In this document: one piece after another, positions 32,000-41,583 of the stretch
How the letters are laid out: the number at the start of each line of letters is the position of its first letter
Numbering within the stretch: position 1 is the stretch's first letter
Assembly: GCF_038397745.1 (NCBI RefSeq)
Contig: NZ_CP151636.1
Coordinates: 744,001 to 808,000 of the forward strand
Source of the DNA: Microbacterium sp. LWH11-1.2
GTDB lineage: Bacteria > Actinomycetota > Actinomycetes > Actinomycetales > Microbacteriaceae
Length of the DNA: 64,000 nt
Direction of reading: 5' to 3'
The notes under the pieces: generated by a model
Told to the model about the DNA's origin: nothing
Databases searched by the model: none
What the model saw: the letters and a program-made list of their open reading frames with translations, nothing else
Made by a program: the position numbers and the translations under genes

Positions 32000-32463
32000 C
32001 CCTGCATTGGAGGGCCAAGTCGTCGCGCGTCGACAACGCCGAGCTTGACAAGATCTTCCACGAGACCTTCCAACCGATACGAAGAAGAAGTCGTGGGGTA
32101 CTGGAAAGAAGCCGGTCATCGACTTGCTGCTGCTGCAGGCGGAAATCGCGCTCACCGCAGACGAGAATATCAACTTCGAGAACAAGATCGTGCTGCCGAT
32201 CGCGCCCCGCATTGTCGCCGAGCAGCACATGTTGGCCGTCCTTGCTGCCCTGACGCTCACGGAGGGGATCATTGGCAACCAAACCCAGGCGCTCTTCCGG
32301 GCGTACAAAGCCGGGGCCACGGGACCGACGCGCCGGTCCGCACACTCGACGGCGACGTACTCATGACTCCGGAGAACACCCACGCAAATCGTTCTTGTAC
32401 GAACCGATCATCGACCTCCGATGCGGCTCTGCGCGAGCTTTCCACTCGGGTGAAGAGACTCTA
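32000..32463 (+). pseudogene. Degraded coding remnant with several frameshifts
   Basis: Protein-like segments follow each other in different frames: VDNAELDKIFHETF (frame of 32029), TKKKSWGTGKKPVIDLLLLQ to ALFRAYKAGATG (32079-32322), GTDAPVRTLDGDVLMTPENT (frame of 32045) and FLYEPIIDL. Together they look like one gene broken by at least two or three indels. I do not recognise the family. It lies between the NYN-NACHT and DUF262-GGDEF operons. Confidence 0.55.
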
Positions 32464-32464
32464 A

Positions 32465-33249
32465 GCACGCAAACGCCCGCAGCGGCTTCCAACGGCGACG
32501 GCGCGCCAGGGGCTTGCCCGAGCGTTGGCCAAACGCTGCCGATCCAGCACCACTACTTCCCGATCTCGCGCCCCGCGCCCGCGCGGATGTCGAAGATGCT
32601 GAACCTCCCACCGCATCATGTGGACCGTTTGTCCCCGTCGACAACCGCCTGTGCAGGGAGCAGATCCAGATCGACGGCGCGCGCGTCCGTCGCAGCGGTC
32701 GAAACGGGTGCGGGGGGTGGTCAGACTCGGATCGATCGCTGCGATCTCGTCGCGGGTGCGCGCCTCCCCCGACGCCTCGTCGAGATCGGCCAGCTTGTTC
32801 GGACGCGAAACCGCCCACGCGCGCCGATCGATCTGCTGCAGCCCTCCACGCCCGGCGCGGCTACTCCGTGCACTGCCGATCACTCCGCCATGAGGCACCC
32901 GCGGTTGGCTTCGATTTACGCCGATCGACGAAAGAGGGGGACGGCACCAGCGAGCTCGGCGATCTCGTAGCTGTAGCAAAGCGGTATGAAACGGCGTCGC
33001 CCACCGTGGGTGCCTCCGTGCATTGCGTGGTCGTGTCTCGAAGGACGGCCCATCTCTCGTCCCTTGGTACCTTTCGAACTTGTGCAGGATGGGTAGCAGT
33101 ACTTCGCAAGGAGCGTGCCCGCTCCACACCGCGGAACACGGGTGCACCCGCCGTGTCCGCAAATGCTCCGCGCCACGAGGCCGCAACCCGTAGATTTGGT
33201 CGAGAACATCTGCCGAGAGGCGAGATCGCTGCGGTTACTAGGGGGAAGA
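32465..33249. other. Region without an intact gene inside the defence island
   Basis: These 785 bp contain overlapping long frames on both strands, none with a consistent protein-like pattern or ribosome site. A short minus-strand stretch (about 32740-32860, reading RRAWAVSRPNKLADLDEASG) may be another gene remnant. The promoter of the DUF262-GGDEF operon should lie at the right end. Confidence 0.5.
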
Positions 33250-34923
33250 ATGGCTGGCACAGGGCTTGAGATTGAGGCGAATCTCCGAGGTATCGGTCAC
33301 GTACTACGCGACATGACGTTGAGTGTCCCGCCGTTCCAGCGCAACTATTCATGGACCGAGGAACAAGTCTCCGATTACTGGTACGACCTACGCGCAGCGA
33401 TCTCCGCAGCGCAGCCGTACTACTTCATGGGCACGGTTGTCGTAAGCCGCGACGGCGGGCCGGGAGCGATAGTCATCGATGGGCAGCAACGCCTCGCAAC
33501 CACATCATTGCTGCTTGCAGCTATACGCGATCGATTGTCCGACGGCAATGAGGCGAATCGGGCGAGAACCTTGCAAAGTCGATACCTAACGGGGTGGTCG
33601 CTCGAAAATAATGTTGACGAGCCGCGGCTCGACCTCAATGAGGCGGATAGACCCTACTTTCGATCAGCGGTCCTGCACCAGCTGGGCAACGCGGCTACGC
33701 CACACCGTCCGCTCTTGTCAGCAGCGTTCGATCGACTGAGGGGATTTGTCGCTGCGGAGTCCGAGGCTGCCGGTCCGCATTGGGTGGAGCGACTTCTGCA
33801 GTGGGTCGAGTACCTCGATCGACGTGCTCAGGTCATCCTGATGGAGACCGCGAATGACGGCGATGCCTTCATGGTCTTTGAGACTCTCAACGATCGAGGA
33901 CTACCGCTTGCGGTTGCCGATGTCATCAAGAACTACCTCTTGAGCCTTTCGAGATCGAGGCTGGAGGACGCGTCTGCGCTCTGGCTCGCCGCGGTCGACG
34001 CCATCGAAGCGTCCGGACCGCGCGATAGTTTGACTGACTTCATACGTCATTGGTGGAACGCGCGCAGTGGCGCCACCCGCGAGCGCGACCTGTACGCATT
34101 CATCCGGTCGGCGATCCGCTCAGGGGATCAGTCCATGAGCGCTCTCAAAGACCTGGCGAGGGAAGCTCCCATGTATGCCTCATTGACAGATGTGGGTCAC
34201 CTTCTCTGGGAAGAACAGCAAGGACCTGCACGGAGCGCAGCCTCCGTTCTGATCGATCTTGGTCTGGAGCAGTACCGGCCGCTCGCTCTCGCTGTCCTCA
34301 GCCAACTACCACCCTCGGCCGTCACTCAAATCCTCCTGGCTGCCGTGGGGTGGTCCGTTCGAGCTCTTATCGTTGGCGGCTCGGGTGGTGGCACAGCCGA
34401 GCGTCTATACGCGGAAGCGGCCGTGCGGGTTATGAACGGGCGGTCCGACAACGCTGAAGCTGTGTTCTCCGACGTCAGCACCCTCATCGCACGAGATAAG
34501 GAGTTTGAAGCGGCGTTCGCGGCTCGTAGGATCCACCGTTCGGCAACACTCCGGTACTTGCTTCGCGCGCTCTGTGCCGAGCAAGCACTCCCCGACGGAT
34601 CAGACGGGCTCGTACCTGTACCGATGTTTCCCAGGACTGACCCCAATCAGCTATGGACTCGCATCGCGAGCGCTGACCAACTCGCAGATGTGACTGGCCG
34701 TCTCGGCAACTTTGTCCTAATCAATCGGGAGGACGTCGGCGACGCACCGCTGGAGCCGCTCGCCCGCTACGCCTACTTGACTGCACGCGCCGAGCAGGCA
34801 GGCGGAGTGCTAGTCCCGTGGAACGAATTGGCGCTCGACGAGGTTGGCAGACGTCAGTCCGTAATGGCAGAGCGAGCTGTGCGCATCTGGCCCCTCCTTC
34901 CCGACCCCCAGGAAGGAGCCTGA
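33250..34923 (+). CDS. DUF262 (GmrS-like) protein with degenerate nuclease half
   Basis: The 557-residue protein begins with a DUF262/ParB-like NTP-binding domain: VPPFQRNYSWTEEQ (26-39), then IDGQQRLATTSLL (76-88), with the DGQQR motif of GmrS and BrxR relatives. A long helical region (about 200-430) and a region that follows the DUF1524 layout (TLRYLLRAL, then LGNFVLINRED) come after. Where DUF1524 should show the catalytic EHxxP, the sequence reads VPVPMFP, so the HNH-type nuclease appears inactive. GGGGGAAGA precedes ATG 33250. One base separates it from the GGDEF gene. A role in sensing foreign DNA is inferred. Confidence 0.82.
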   Translation: MAGTGLEIEANLRGIGHVLRDMTLSVPPFQRNYSWTEEQVSDYWYDLRAAISAAQPYYFMGTVVVSRDGGPGAIVIDGQQRLATTSLLLAAIRDRLSDGNEANRARTLQSRYLTGWSLENNVDEPRLDLNEADRPYFRSAVLHQLGNAATPHRPLLSAAFDRLRGFVAAESEAAGPHWVERLLQWVEYLDRRAQVILMETANDGDAFMVFETLNDRGLPLAVADVIKNYLLSLSRSRLEDASALWLAAVDAIEASGPRDSLTDFIRHWWNARSGATRERDLYAFIRSAIRSGDQSMSALKDLAREAPMYASLTDVGHLLWEEQQGPARSAASVLIDLGLEQYRPLALAVLSQLPPSAVTQILLAAVGWSVRALIVGGSGGGTAERLYAEAAVRVMNGRSDNAEAVFSDVSTLIARDKEFEAAFAARRIHRSATLRYLLRALCAEQALPDGSDGLVPVPMFPRTDPNQLWTRIASADQLADVTGRLGNFVLINREDVGDAPLEPLARYAYLTARAEQAGGVLVPWNELALDEVGRRQSVMAERAVRIWPLLPDPQEGA

Positions 34924-34924
34924 G

Positions 34925-35839
34925 ATGGATGCTGTCGAACTCGAAGAGAATTGGAAGCGGGCCTGCCGCACAGACGAACTGACCCGCCGCTTCCCTGAGC
35001 CAGTCGATCAGCTCGGTCTTGTACAACACGTACTCAACCGTGTGCGCGGTGGCGGTCAGCCGCCAGACCCCATCGTTGTGGGCGCCGCCACTGGGTTCGC
35101 AAGCTCTGACTACGAGTCGAGCGGAGAGGCAAGATATCTCCAACTGGCGATGCTCGTAAAGGAAGCTGCGAAAGATGCAAGTGCGGACCATCGAGCCGCG
35201 ATCGACATCCTCGCTCTCGTCGGGCAGGCTGCGGTTGGGCTCCTCGTAAGCACCTGGCGCGGGGAGGCGGAGGTGGACGAGCTAACCCGCCTCGGAAACC
35301 GGCGAAAGATGGAAGCGCTAGTCGGCGCCTTCGTGATTGCTGGCACCCGGTTCGCGTATGCCTCGATCGATGCCGACGGTCTCAAGCAGATCAACGACAA
35401 CGAGGGCCACGCCGCGGGAGATGACTTTCTTCGCGATCTTGGGGAAGAGCTCCGTCGAAGCGCACTCGAGGTGTCCGGTCAAGCGTTCCGATACGGCGGC
35501 GACGAGTTCGGAGTCGTTGTAGCCCTTCAAGCTGAGGATGACGTATTGAGCCAAGTGATCGTGGACGCCCAAGGTCGATTTGCGACATCGGGGCGCTCGT
35601 TTAGTGCTGGGATTGCCATCTGGCCCGATGTAGATGACGATCACACGTCGGTTATAGGCACTGCGGATCGTCGGATGTACGACCAGAAGCAGGCGAAGAA
35701 GGCGCAGTCGACGAACGCGACAGACGCGGGCATGCCCAGTGTGCAACCGACCGATTTGGTCGGCACGTCGGAGTCATCATCAGGTTCCCCGCCCGATCCT
35801 GTTGCGACCACTGAGGCAGCTGACGAGACCACCCGGTGA
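34925..35839 (+). CDS. Soluble GGDEF-domain nucleotide cyclase partnered with DUF262
   Basis: The 304-residue protein has an N-terminal helical domain of unknown type (1-110), then a complete GGDEF domain. The domain shows DELTRLGNRRK (118-128), the metal-binding Asp in ASIDADGLKQIND (146-158), GHAAGD (161-166) and the active loop RYGGDEFGVVV (189-199). A Ser/Thr/Pro-rich tail (about 262-304) follows. No membrane helix, PAS, GAF or receiver domain is present, and the I-site RxxD expected upstream of GGDEF is missing, so product inhibition is unlikely. It starts 1 bp after the DUF262 stop. It probably makes a cyclic dinucleotide, and pairing with a defence protein suggests a dedicated alarm signal (inference). 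Confidence 0.85.
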   Translation: MDAVELEENWKRACRTDELTRRFPEPVDQLGLVQHVLNRVRGGGQPPDPIVVGAATGFASSDYESSGEARYLQLAMLVKEAAKDASADHRAAIDILALVGQAAVGLLVSTWRGEAEVDELTRLGNRRKMEALVGAFVIAGTRFAYASIDADGLKQINDNEGHAAGDDFLRDLGEELRRSALEVSGQAFRYGGDEFGVVVALQAEDDVLSQVIVDAQGRFATSGRSFSAGIAIWPDVDDDHTSVIGTADRRMYDQKQAKKAQSTNATDAGMPSVQPTDLVGTSESSSGSPPDPVATTEAADETTR

Positions 35840-36002
35840 GCCGAGCACCGACGTGGTGCCTGCCTCCGCACCACCGGGCATCCAGGGCCTTGATCTCCGA
35901 GACGGTGGATTGACGAGCTTCACAGCGAGACTAGCGAACAAGGCTCTTATGTCAACGCCGCTCGATACCCCGAAGTAGACCGCGTTCTCAACATTTCACT
36001 GC

Positions 36003-38939
36003 TCAGTAGTACTCCCGCACGTATCCAAGCGCCTTCTCGAACACATCATTGTCGCGGATCTTGAACTGTACGTAGAGCGTCTGCCGCAGCGCCTTGCGCA
36101 CCTCCTGGTCACCCGCGATCGTTGACTGCCAGCCGTCAAAACGAACCGCCCGAACAACCTCGTCGATGCGGTCGACCACATTCGACACGATGATCGGCGT
36201 CTCGTCGCCCTTGAGCGCCTCGAACAGCTCAGTGAGCGCTGCCTTTCCCCTCTCCTCGCGCGGGACCTCGTTCTCCGCCTTCTCCGCCGCGACCGTATCC
36301 TTGGCGAGCTCGAGCAGGTCGCGGAGGAAGTCGAGGCTGGACTGTTGGATGTCGGCGTACTTCTCGCGGAGCGTGTTGAGACGCTGTCCTAGCTCGATAA
36401 AGACCGGGTTGTTGAGATGGCGTGCGATACGCGCGGTGATCTGTTTCTCGATCTCCTCGGGAGAGACGTCCTTGCGTCTGCCGGTCATCAGATCATCGAT
36501 GGTCTGCGCGTCGAGGACGATCGTCTCATCACCCTGCGGGATCTCGACGTGGATGCTTTCGTTGATCAGCTCGATCGTCTTCGCCCCCAGCGCATGCCAG
36601 ACAAGCCGACCGGTGATGTCAGCCGGCCGAACCGACTCGTAGACATCGGTGAGCCACCTGTAGTCGTCGCGGAACTCCTTGAGCATCGGGTCGGGGCTGA
36701 GCGCTTCCCATAGTTGCGATACGACGCTGTAGGCCAGGCCGAACGCGTCCCTAACCCCGTCTGCGGCGAGCGCGGCCTGCGCCTGGATGAGACCCTCATA
36801 GCCGCCGACTGAACGATCGACGCCAGGGAAGAATGAACGCGCCGCTGTCATCGCCGGCGCGAGCTCCGCCTTCAGCTCCTCGATGTTCGAGATCACCTGC
36901 TGAACCGCGGTCTCGTCGAACGCGAGCGACTTGGCGACGTCATCGAAGATGCCGAGGTAGTCGATGATCAGCCCGTGCGTCTTGCTCGGCGGGTACACCC
37001 GGTTGGTTCGAGTGATCGCCTGCAGCAGGGTGTGCTCCTTGAGCGGCTTGTCGAGGTACTGAGCCTGCAGTATCGGAGCATCGAACCCGGTGAGCAGCTT
37101 CGCAGTGACAATGAGGATCTTCAGCGGATCTGCCGGGTCGTTGAACCGTGCGACGATCTGCTCGAGCTCGTCCGCGCCCGGCGTCCAGGGGGCCCACGAG
37201 ACAGGGTCGGTGCGCGATTTGGACATGACGATGGTGGACGCCTCGGGCGGAAGCATCGTGTCGAGCGCCTGCTTGTAGGCGACACAGGATGCCTTGTCGT
37301 AGGCCACCAGCTGAGCCTTGAAGCCCTCCGGCTCGACCTTCGTTGTGAAGTGCGTGACAACGTCGTCGGCGATCTGCCGGATGCGATCGGGCGCCTTGAT
37401 GAGCACCTCGATCGACGCTGCCTTCTTCGACAGCGTGATCTTCTCGCCCTCAGTCAGATTGCGCTCCGCCGCCAGCTCTTCAAAGGCGGAGTCAATCTTC
37501 TCCTGGTCGAGGTGGATCTCGCTCAACCGCGGCTCGAAGTGCAGCGGCAGGGTAGCGCCGTCGCGGATCGAATCCTGGAACGAGTACCGCGAGAGGTATC
37601 CGCCCTCGTCTTCGGCTGCGCCGAACCACATGAACGTGTTGTGGTCGCGCTTGTTGATGGGTGTGCCGGTAAGGCCGAACAGGAAGGCCTTTGGCAGGGC
37701 CTCGCGCATCCGCTGTCCGTAGTCGCCCTCCTGCGATCGATGGGCCTCGTCGACCATCGCGATGATGTTGTGTCGATCATCAAGCACACCGTCGATCTCG
37801 CCGAACTTGTGGATCGTCGTAATGATGATCTTCCGTACACCCTGACTGAGCAGGGTCTGTAATTCCTTGCGCGAGTCTGTCGAGACCAGTCCAGAAACAT
37901 CCGAGGCGTTGAACGTGCCGGTGATCTGTGTGTCGAGATCGATCCGATCGACGACGATCAGGATCGTCGGGTTCGTCAGCTCGGCCATCGCGCGCAACTT
38001 CAGCGCCGAGAACACCATCAGCAGTGACTTGCCCGACCCCTGGAAGTGCCAGATGAGCCCCTGCTTGATACGACCGTGCAGCACACGGTCCACGATGAGA
38101 TTCGCCGCCTGCAACTGCTGGTATCGCGCGATCACCTTGATCTTGCGGTGCTTCGCATCGGTCGCGAATACGGTGAAGAATCGCAGGAAGTCGAGGACGG
38201 ATGCTGGCGCCAGCACGCCGTTCACGGCGTCCTTGACCACCTCGAGGCCGACCTTCGCTGGCGCGTTCGGATCGGTCTCATCTTCGCGCCACGGACCCCA
38301 CAGCTCGACCGGCATGCCGACGGAACCGTAGCGGAAGTCTTTGCCCTCGGTCGCGAAGGACAGCACGTTTGGCACGAAGAACTGAGGAACGCTTGCCTCG
38401 TAGTCGTCGTGGATCTGCGCGGCCGCGTCGATCCAGGAGTAGGCCGCCCGGATCGGCGTCTTCGCCTCGCCGACGACGAGCGGGAAGCCGTTGCACCACA
38501 GCACAACGTCCAATCGCTTGCCTAGCCGCCCCAGCTGGAACGTCACCTCGGTGGATACGATCCACTGGTTCGACGAGTCATCGTCCGGGTAGTCGAAGTC
38601 GATCAGGCGGACGGAGGTGTGCTCGCCGTTCGGACCGAACGGCATCGACTTCTGCCCCGTCACCCACGCCATGAACTCTTCGTTCGCGACCACCGGATGT
38701 GGGCTGTTGCGGGCCGAGATCAGGATCGCCCGCAGCACATGGATGACCTCATCAGCCTTGCGCGGATCAGCTGCGATCTCGGGATTCAGGCGGATCAGCG
38801 CGGCAGCGACGAGCCCTTCAAGCAACACTTCATCGGGGCGGCGCGGAAGTTGGCTTCCCGGCAGGAATTGCACGTCCGGAGACGTGATCAGATCGCGGAC
38901 GAAGTCGCGGACCGTGTTCGCTTCATTGAACTGCGCCAT
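36003..38939 (-). CDS. hsdR: Type I restriction endonuclease subunit R
   Basis: The 978-residue motor-nuclease carries an N-terminal PD-(D/E)XK site (LDVVLWCNGFPLVVGEAKTP), Walker A (HFQGSGKSLLMVF), the DEAH box (AMVDEAHRSQ), motif III FGLTGTP, and a C-terminal helicase lobe with TGFDAPILQAQYLDKPL and QAITRTNRVY. It cleaves unmethylated DNA after ATP-driven translocation in an R2M2S complex. The ATG at 38939 overlaps the hsdS stop (TGATG). It is the last gene of a five-gene operon and convergent with the GGDEF gene. Confidence 0.95.
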   Translation of the reverse strand: MAQFNEANTVRDFVRDLITSPDVQFLPGSQLPRRPDEVLLEGLVAAALIRLNPEIAADPRKADEVIHVLRAILISARNSPHPVVANEEFMAWVTGQKSMPFGPNGEHTSVRLIDFDYPDDDSSNQWIVSTEVTFQLGRLGKRLDVVLWCNGFPLVVGEAKTPIRAAYSWIDAAAQIHDDYEASVPQFFVPNVLSFATEGKDFRYGSVGMPVELWGPWREDETDPNAPAKVGLEVVKDAVNGVLAPASVLDFLRFFTVFATDAKHRKIKVIARYQQLQAANLIVDRVLHGRIKQGLIWHFQGSGKSLLMVFSALKLRAMAELTNPTILIVVDRIDLDTQITGTFNASDVSGLVSTDSRKELQTLLSQGVRKIIITTIHKFGEIDGVLDDRHNIIAMVDEAHRSQEGDYGQRMREALPKAFLFGLTGTPINKRDHNTFMWFGAAEDEGGYLSRYSFQDSIRDGATLPLHFEPRLSEIHLDQEKIDSAFEELAAERNLTEGEKITLSKKAASIEVLIKAPDRIRQIADDVVTHFTTKVEPEGFKAQLVAYDKASCVAYKQALDTMLPPEASTIVMSKSRTDPVSWAPWTPGADELEQIVARFNDPADPLKILIVTAKLLTGFDAPILQAQYLDKPLKEHTLLQAITRTNRVYPPSKTHGLIIDYLGIFDDVAKSLAFDETAVQQVISNIEELKAELAPAMTAARSFFPGVDRSVGGYEGLIQAQAALAADGVRDAFGLAYSVVSQLWEALSPDPMLKEFRDDYRWLTDVYESVRPADITGRLVWHALGAKTIELINESIHVEIPQGDETIVLDAQTIDDLMTGRRKDVSPEEIEKQITARIARHLNNPVFIELGQRLNTLREKYADIQQSSLDFLRDLLELAKDTVAAEKAENEVPREERGKAALTELFEALKGDETPIIVSNVVDRIDEVVRAVRFDGWQSTIAGDQEVRKALRQTLYVQFKIRDNDVFEKALGYVREYY

Positions 38940-40099
38940 CAGTTGCCTCCAAAGATCGCGGCCTGAAGTGATCCCCAAAGGCGGTCCAATGCCGACGCCT
39001 CGCGTGCGAGCGCGAGCGTGGCCTTCTCCGCCAGGCGCATCATTTCGTCGAGACTCGCGGCGATCGGACGGGTTGGCAAGCCGAACTGGAATGACGCGAC
39101 GTCGCTTCCACGAACGGCGGGATAAGCGCTTCCCGTGCTCTTGCTGATCATGTCGTTCGTGAAGCGGTCCGAACACACCAGCTGCCACAGAAACGACGGC
39201 GATATCTCCGGCCCGGGCCGGAGCACGGCGAATCCCGTTGACGCAAGCTGGCCGTGCAGCGTAGGAGGTATTCGAGCAACAGATCGAAGCCCGGGTCGCA
39301 CTGTGCTCACCAGGATGTCGCCCGCTCGAACTATCCGCCTCGCTCGTCCCGGGGCTTCGCCAAACGCCATTGACTTCACCGCTGCCTCGTCAAGGCCCTG
39401 GGCATCCGGCATCACCGAGGCGATGTCGATGTAGTCAATGGAAGCGGTCGGATCCCAACGCGACGCTTGTTCGGGATTTATCTCCGCCACATCGCCGATC
39501 GACACCATTCGCCCAGCCGACCGGATGGCCAGCTCGACCTCGTGCTCCACCGCTCTCCGCGTGGCAGCGAGCTCCTCTCGAAGTCGGTGCCGATGACGTT
39601 CGACGGCCCACATAAGATCGGCGATCCGACGTTGCTCTTCAAGCGGAGGTAGTGCGAACTCGTACTTCTGCATCGGCCCCCACAAAAGCCGTGGATTCAT
39701 CGAACCGGTGGCTGCACCCGATGCGTAGCTCACAAAGACATCGGAAGACAGCACGAGCGGCAGAAACGCCTGCAGTAGCCCCCCGCCGGGAGTGGCGTCC
39801 AACACATAGGTCTTGTCGGCGACCACGCCGGAGAAGTTCACAAGCCCTGTCTTGCGCAGATACGGCCGCGCTGATACGAACAGAACCTGTCCAGGCTCGA
39901 AGACGAACCGAAACGTCGAACCCATGTGCCCGTCGCTGGGGTCACCCCAACGATCGACCGTCAATGAGTCGCCGTCTATGTGGCCCCCGCCGACGTATCG
40001 CTGCACCTCTGCCGTTATTGGGTCCACCTGCTTGCGCGAACGGTCGACGACATGACCGAGCCTCACCCTGCTCCAAGCGGAAGGTTGCAGATCGAGCAT
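38939..40099 (-). CDS. hsdS: Type I restriction specificity subunit S
   Basis: The 386-residue protein has two target-recognition domains separated by conserved helices. TRD1 covers about 1-165, followed by LPPLEEQRRIADLMWAVERHR and a coiled coil (about 170-205). TRD2 runs about 210-350, ending LPTRPIAASLDEMMRLAEKA and a second coil. The protein defines the bipartite DNA target and holds the two M subunits. The ATG at 40099 overlaps the stop of the upstream hsdM. Only one S gene accompanies the two M genes. Confidence 0.93.
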   Translation of the reverse strand: MLDLQPSAWSRVRLGHVVDRSRKQVDPITAEVQRYVGGGHIDGDSLTVDRWGDPSDGHMGSTFRFVFEPGQVLFVSARPYLRKTGLVNFSGVVADKTYVLDATPGGGLLQAFLPLVLSSDVFVSYASGAATGSMNPRLLWGPMQKYEFALPPLEEQRRIADLMWAVERHRHRLREELAATRRAVEHEVELAIRSAGRMVSIGDVAEINPEQASRWDPTASIDYIDIASVMPDAQGLDEAAVKSMAFGEAPGRARRIVRAGDILVSTVRPGLRSVARIPPTLHGQLASTGFAVLRPGPEISPSFLWQLVCSDRFTNDMISKSTGSAYPAVRGSDVASFQFGLPTRPIAASLDEMMRLAEKATLALAREASALDRLWGSLQAAIFGGN

Positions 40100-41583
40100 C
40101 ACTTCGCCAACTCCTTTAGAAGCTGCGTTCCCAGCGCCTCGGCCGCCTGCGCCGCAGATCTCCACAGCCGCACGTCGACCGAAGGGTCGCTGGGAGCGTC
40201 GTCCCTGAGATTCCCCGAGCCGCCACCGACATACTCGGGAATAGAAAGCGCCCAGCCTTTCGCCTCAATATCATCGACTGTTGCAACGCGGGCGAAGCCT
40301 GGCTCGGAAGAGAAACTCGCATAGCTGTTGAGGATCCTCATCTGATGCACAGGGGCAAGAAACGACTGGACGCCCTCACGGAAATACTCGCTCTTGCCGT
40401 CGATGAACAACACGCGCCCTCGGCGCTCGAGAGGCTTGTTCGCCCGAAGGACGAGAACGATTGCCTCCATGCTGGAGTTGTAGAAAAGTCCATGCGCGAG
40501 GCCGATCACTGCCTCGACCAGGTCAGACTTGATCATTTCTGCACGCATTCGAGCCTCTGCCACTCGATGCAGAACGCCGTGCGGGAGTAGTACCGCAGCA
40601 CGCCCGGTCTCGGGGTGCAGACTCCGTGCGATGTGCTGAACAAATGCATAGTCCGCGGCATTCTGCGGCGGCACACCCCACATCTGACGGCCGAACGGAT
40701 CCCTGGTGAAGGCATCCCGATTCCAGGCCTTGATCGAGTACGGCGGGTTTGCGAGCACGACGTCGAACGTTCGCAGCCCCCCCTTGCTGTTCAGGAACGC
40801 AGGCCTTGCGAGGGTGTCGCCGTGCGCGATCTGGCCGTCGGTGATGCCATGCAGAAAGAGGTTCATGCGGGCGATGGCCGAGGTTCCGTAGTTGAGCTCT
40901 TGGCCGTACAGCTTGAGGTTGCGCCACTCCCTGCCCTGGCGCTTCACCTCGGCCGCCGTCGAGATGAGCATTCCGCCGGTGCCACACGTCGGGTCGTAGA
41001 CCGACTCTCCTGGCCGGGGCTCGAGCATGAGGGCCATCAGGTGCACGAGCGTGCGGTTCGTGTAGAACTCCTGCGCGGTGTGGCCCGAGTCGTCGGCGAA
41101 CTTCTTGATGAGGTATTCGTACCCGTTGCCGAGCTCGTCCTCGGGCAGGTTCGCGATCGACAGCGTCTGAGTCGAGAAGTGCTCGATCAGGTCGGCGAGA
41201 GTCGAGTCCGGCAGCAGGTTCTTGTTTCCCCAGTCCCCATCGCCGAACACTCCGGTCAGCGTGTCGGGGTTGGCGGACTCGATCGCCCGCATGGCCCGCA
41301 AGGCGGTCGCGCCGATGTTCTCGGTCACCGCGCGAACGTCGCGCCAGTGACATCCGTTCGGGATCGCGAAGCGGTGGTTCTCGGGCAGGTCGGCGAGTTC
41401 TTCGTCGCCGTAGGTTTCGATAGCCGCCGCGCGCTCTTCGTCGTAGACATCCGAGATGCGCTTGAGGAAAACCAGCGGGAAGATGTACTGCTTGTAGTCG
41501 CCGGCGTCGATGAGTCCGCGCAGAATGACGGCGGCGCCCCACAGGTAGTTCTCCAGCTCATGCTGGCTGATCTTCCCAGTCAT
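40099..41583 (-). CDS. hsdM: Type I DNA methyltransferase subunit M, first paralogue (hsdM1)
   Basis: The 494-residue N6-adenine methyltransferase has the HsdM N-terminal helical domain (ELENYLWGAAVILRGLID, IFPLVFLKRISDVYDEE), the SAM motif DPTCGTGGMLIST and the catalytic NPPY (VLANPPYSIKAW). ATG 41583 overlaps the stop of the second hsdM by ATGA, and its own stop overlaps hsdS. It carries NPPY while its neighbour has NPPF, and it differs throughout, so this is not a recent duplicate. Confidence 0.93.
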   Translation of the reverse strand: MTGKISQHELENYLWGAAVILRGLIDAGDYKQYIFPLVFLKRISDVYDEERAAAIETYGDEELADLPENHRFAIPNGCHWRDVRAVTENIGATALRAMRAIESANPDTLTGVFGDGDWGNKNLLPDSTLADLIEHFSTQTLSIANLPEDELGNGYEYLIKKFADDSGHTAQEFYTNRTLVHLMALMLEPRPGESVYDPTCGTGGMLISTAAEVKRQGREWRNLKLYGQELNYGTSAIARMNLFLHGITDGQIAHGDTLARPAFLNSKGGLRTFDVVLANPPYSIKAWNRDAFTRDPFGRQMWGVPPQNAADYAFVQHIARSLHPETGRAAVLLPHGVLHRVAEARMRAEMIKSDLVEAVIGLAHGLFYNSSMEAIVLVLRANKPLERRGRVLFIDGKSEYFREGVQSFLAPVHQMRILNSYASFSSEPGFARVATVDDIEAKGWALSIPEYVGGGSGNLRDDAPSDPSVDVRLWRSAAQAAEALGTQLLKELAK

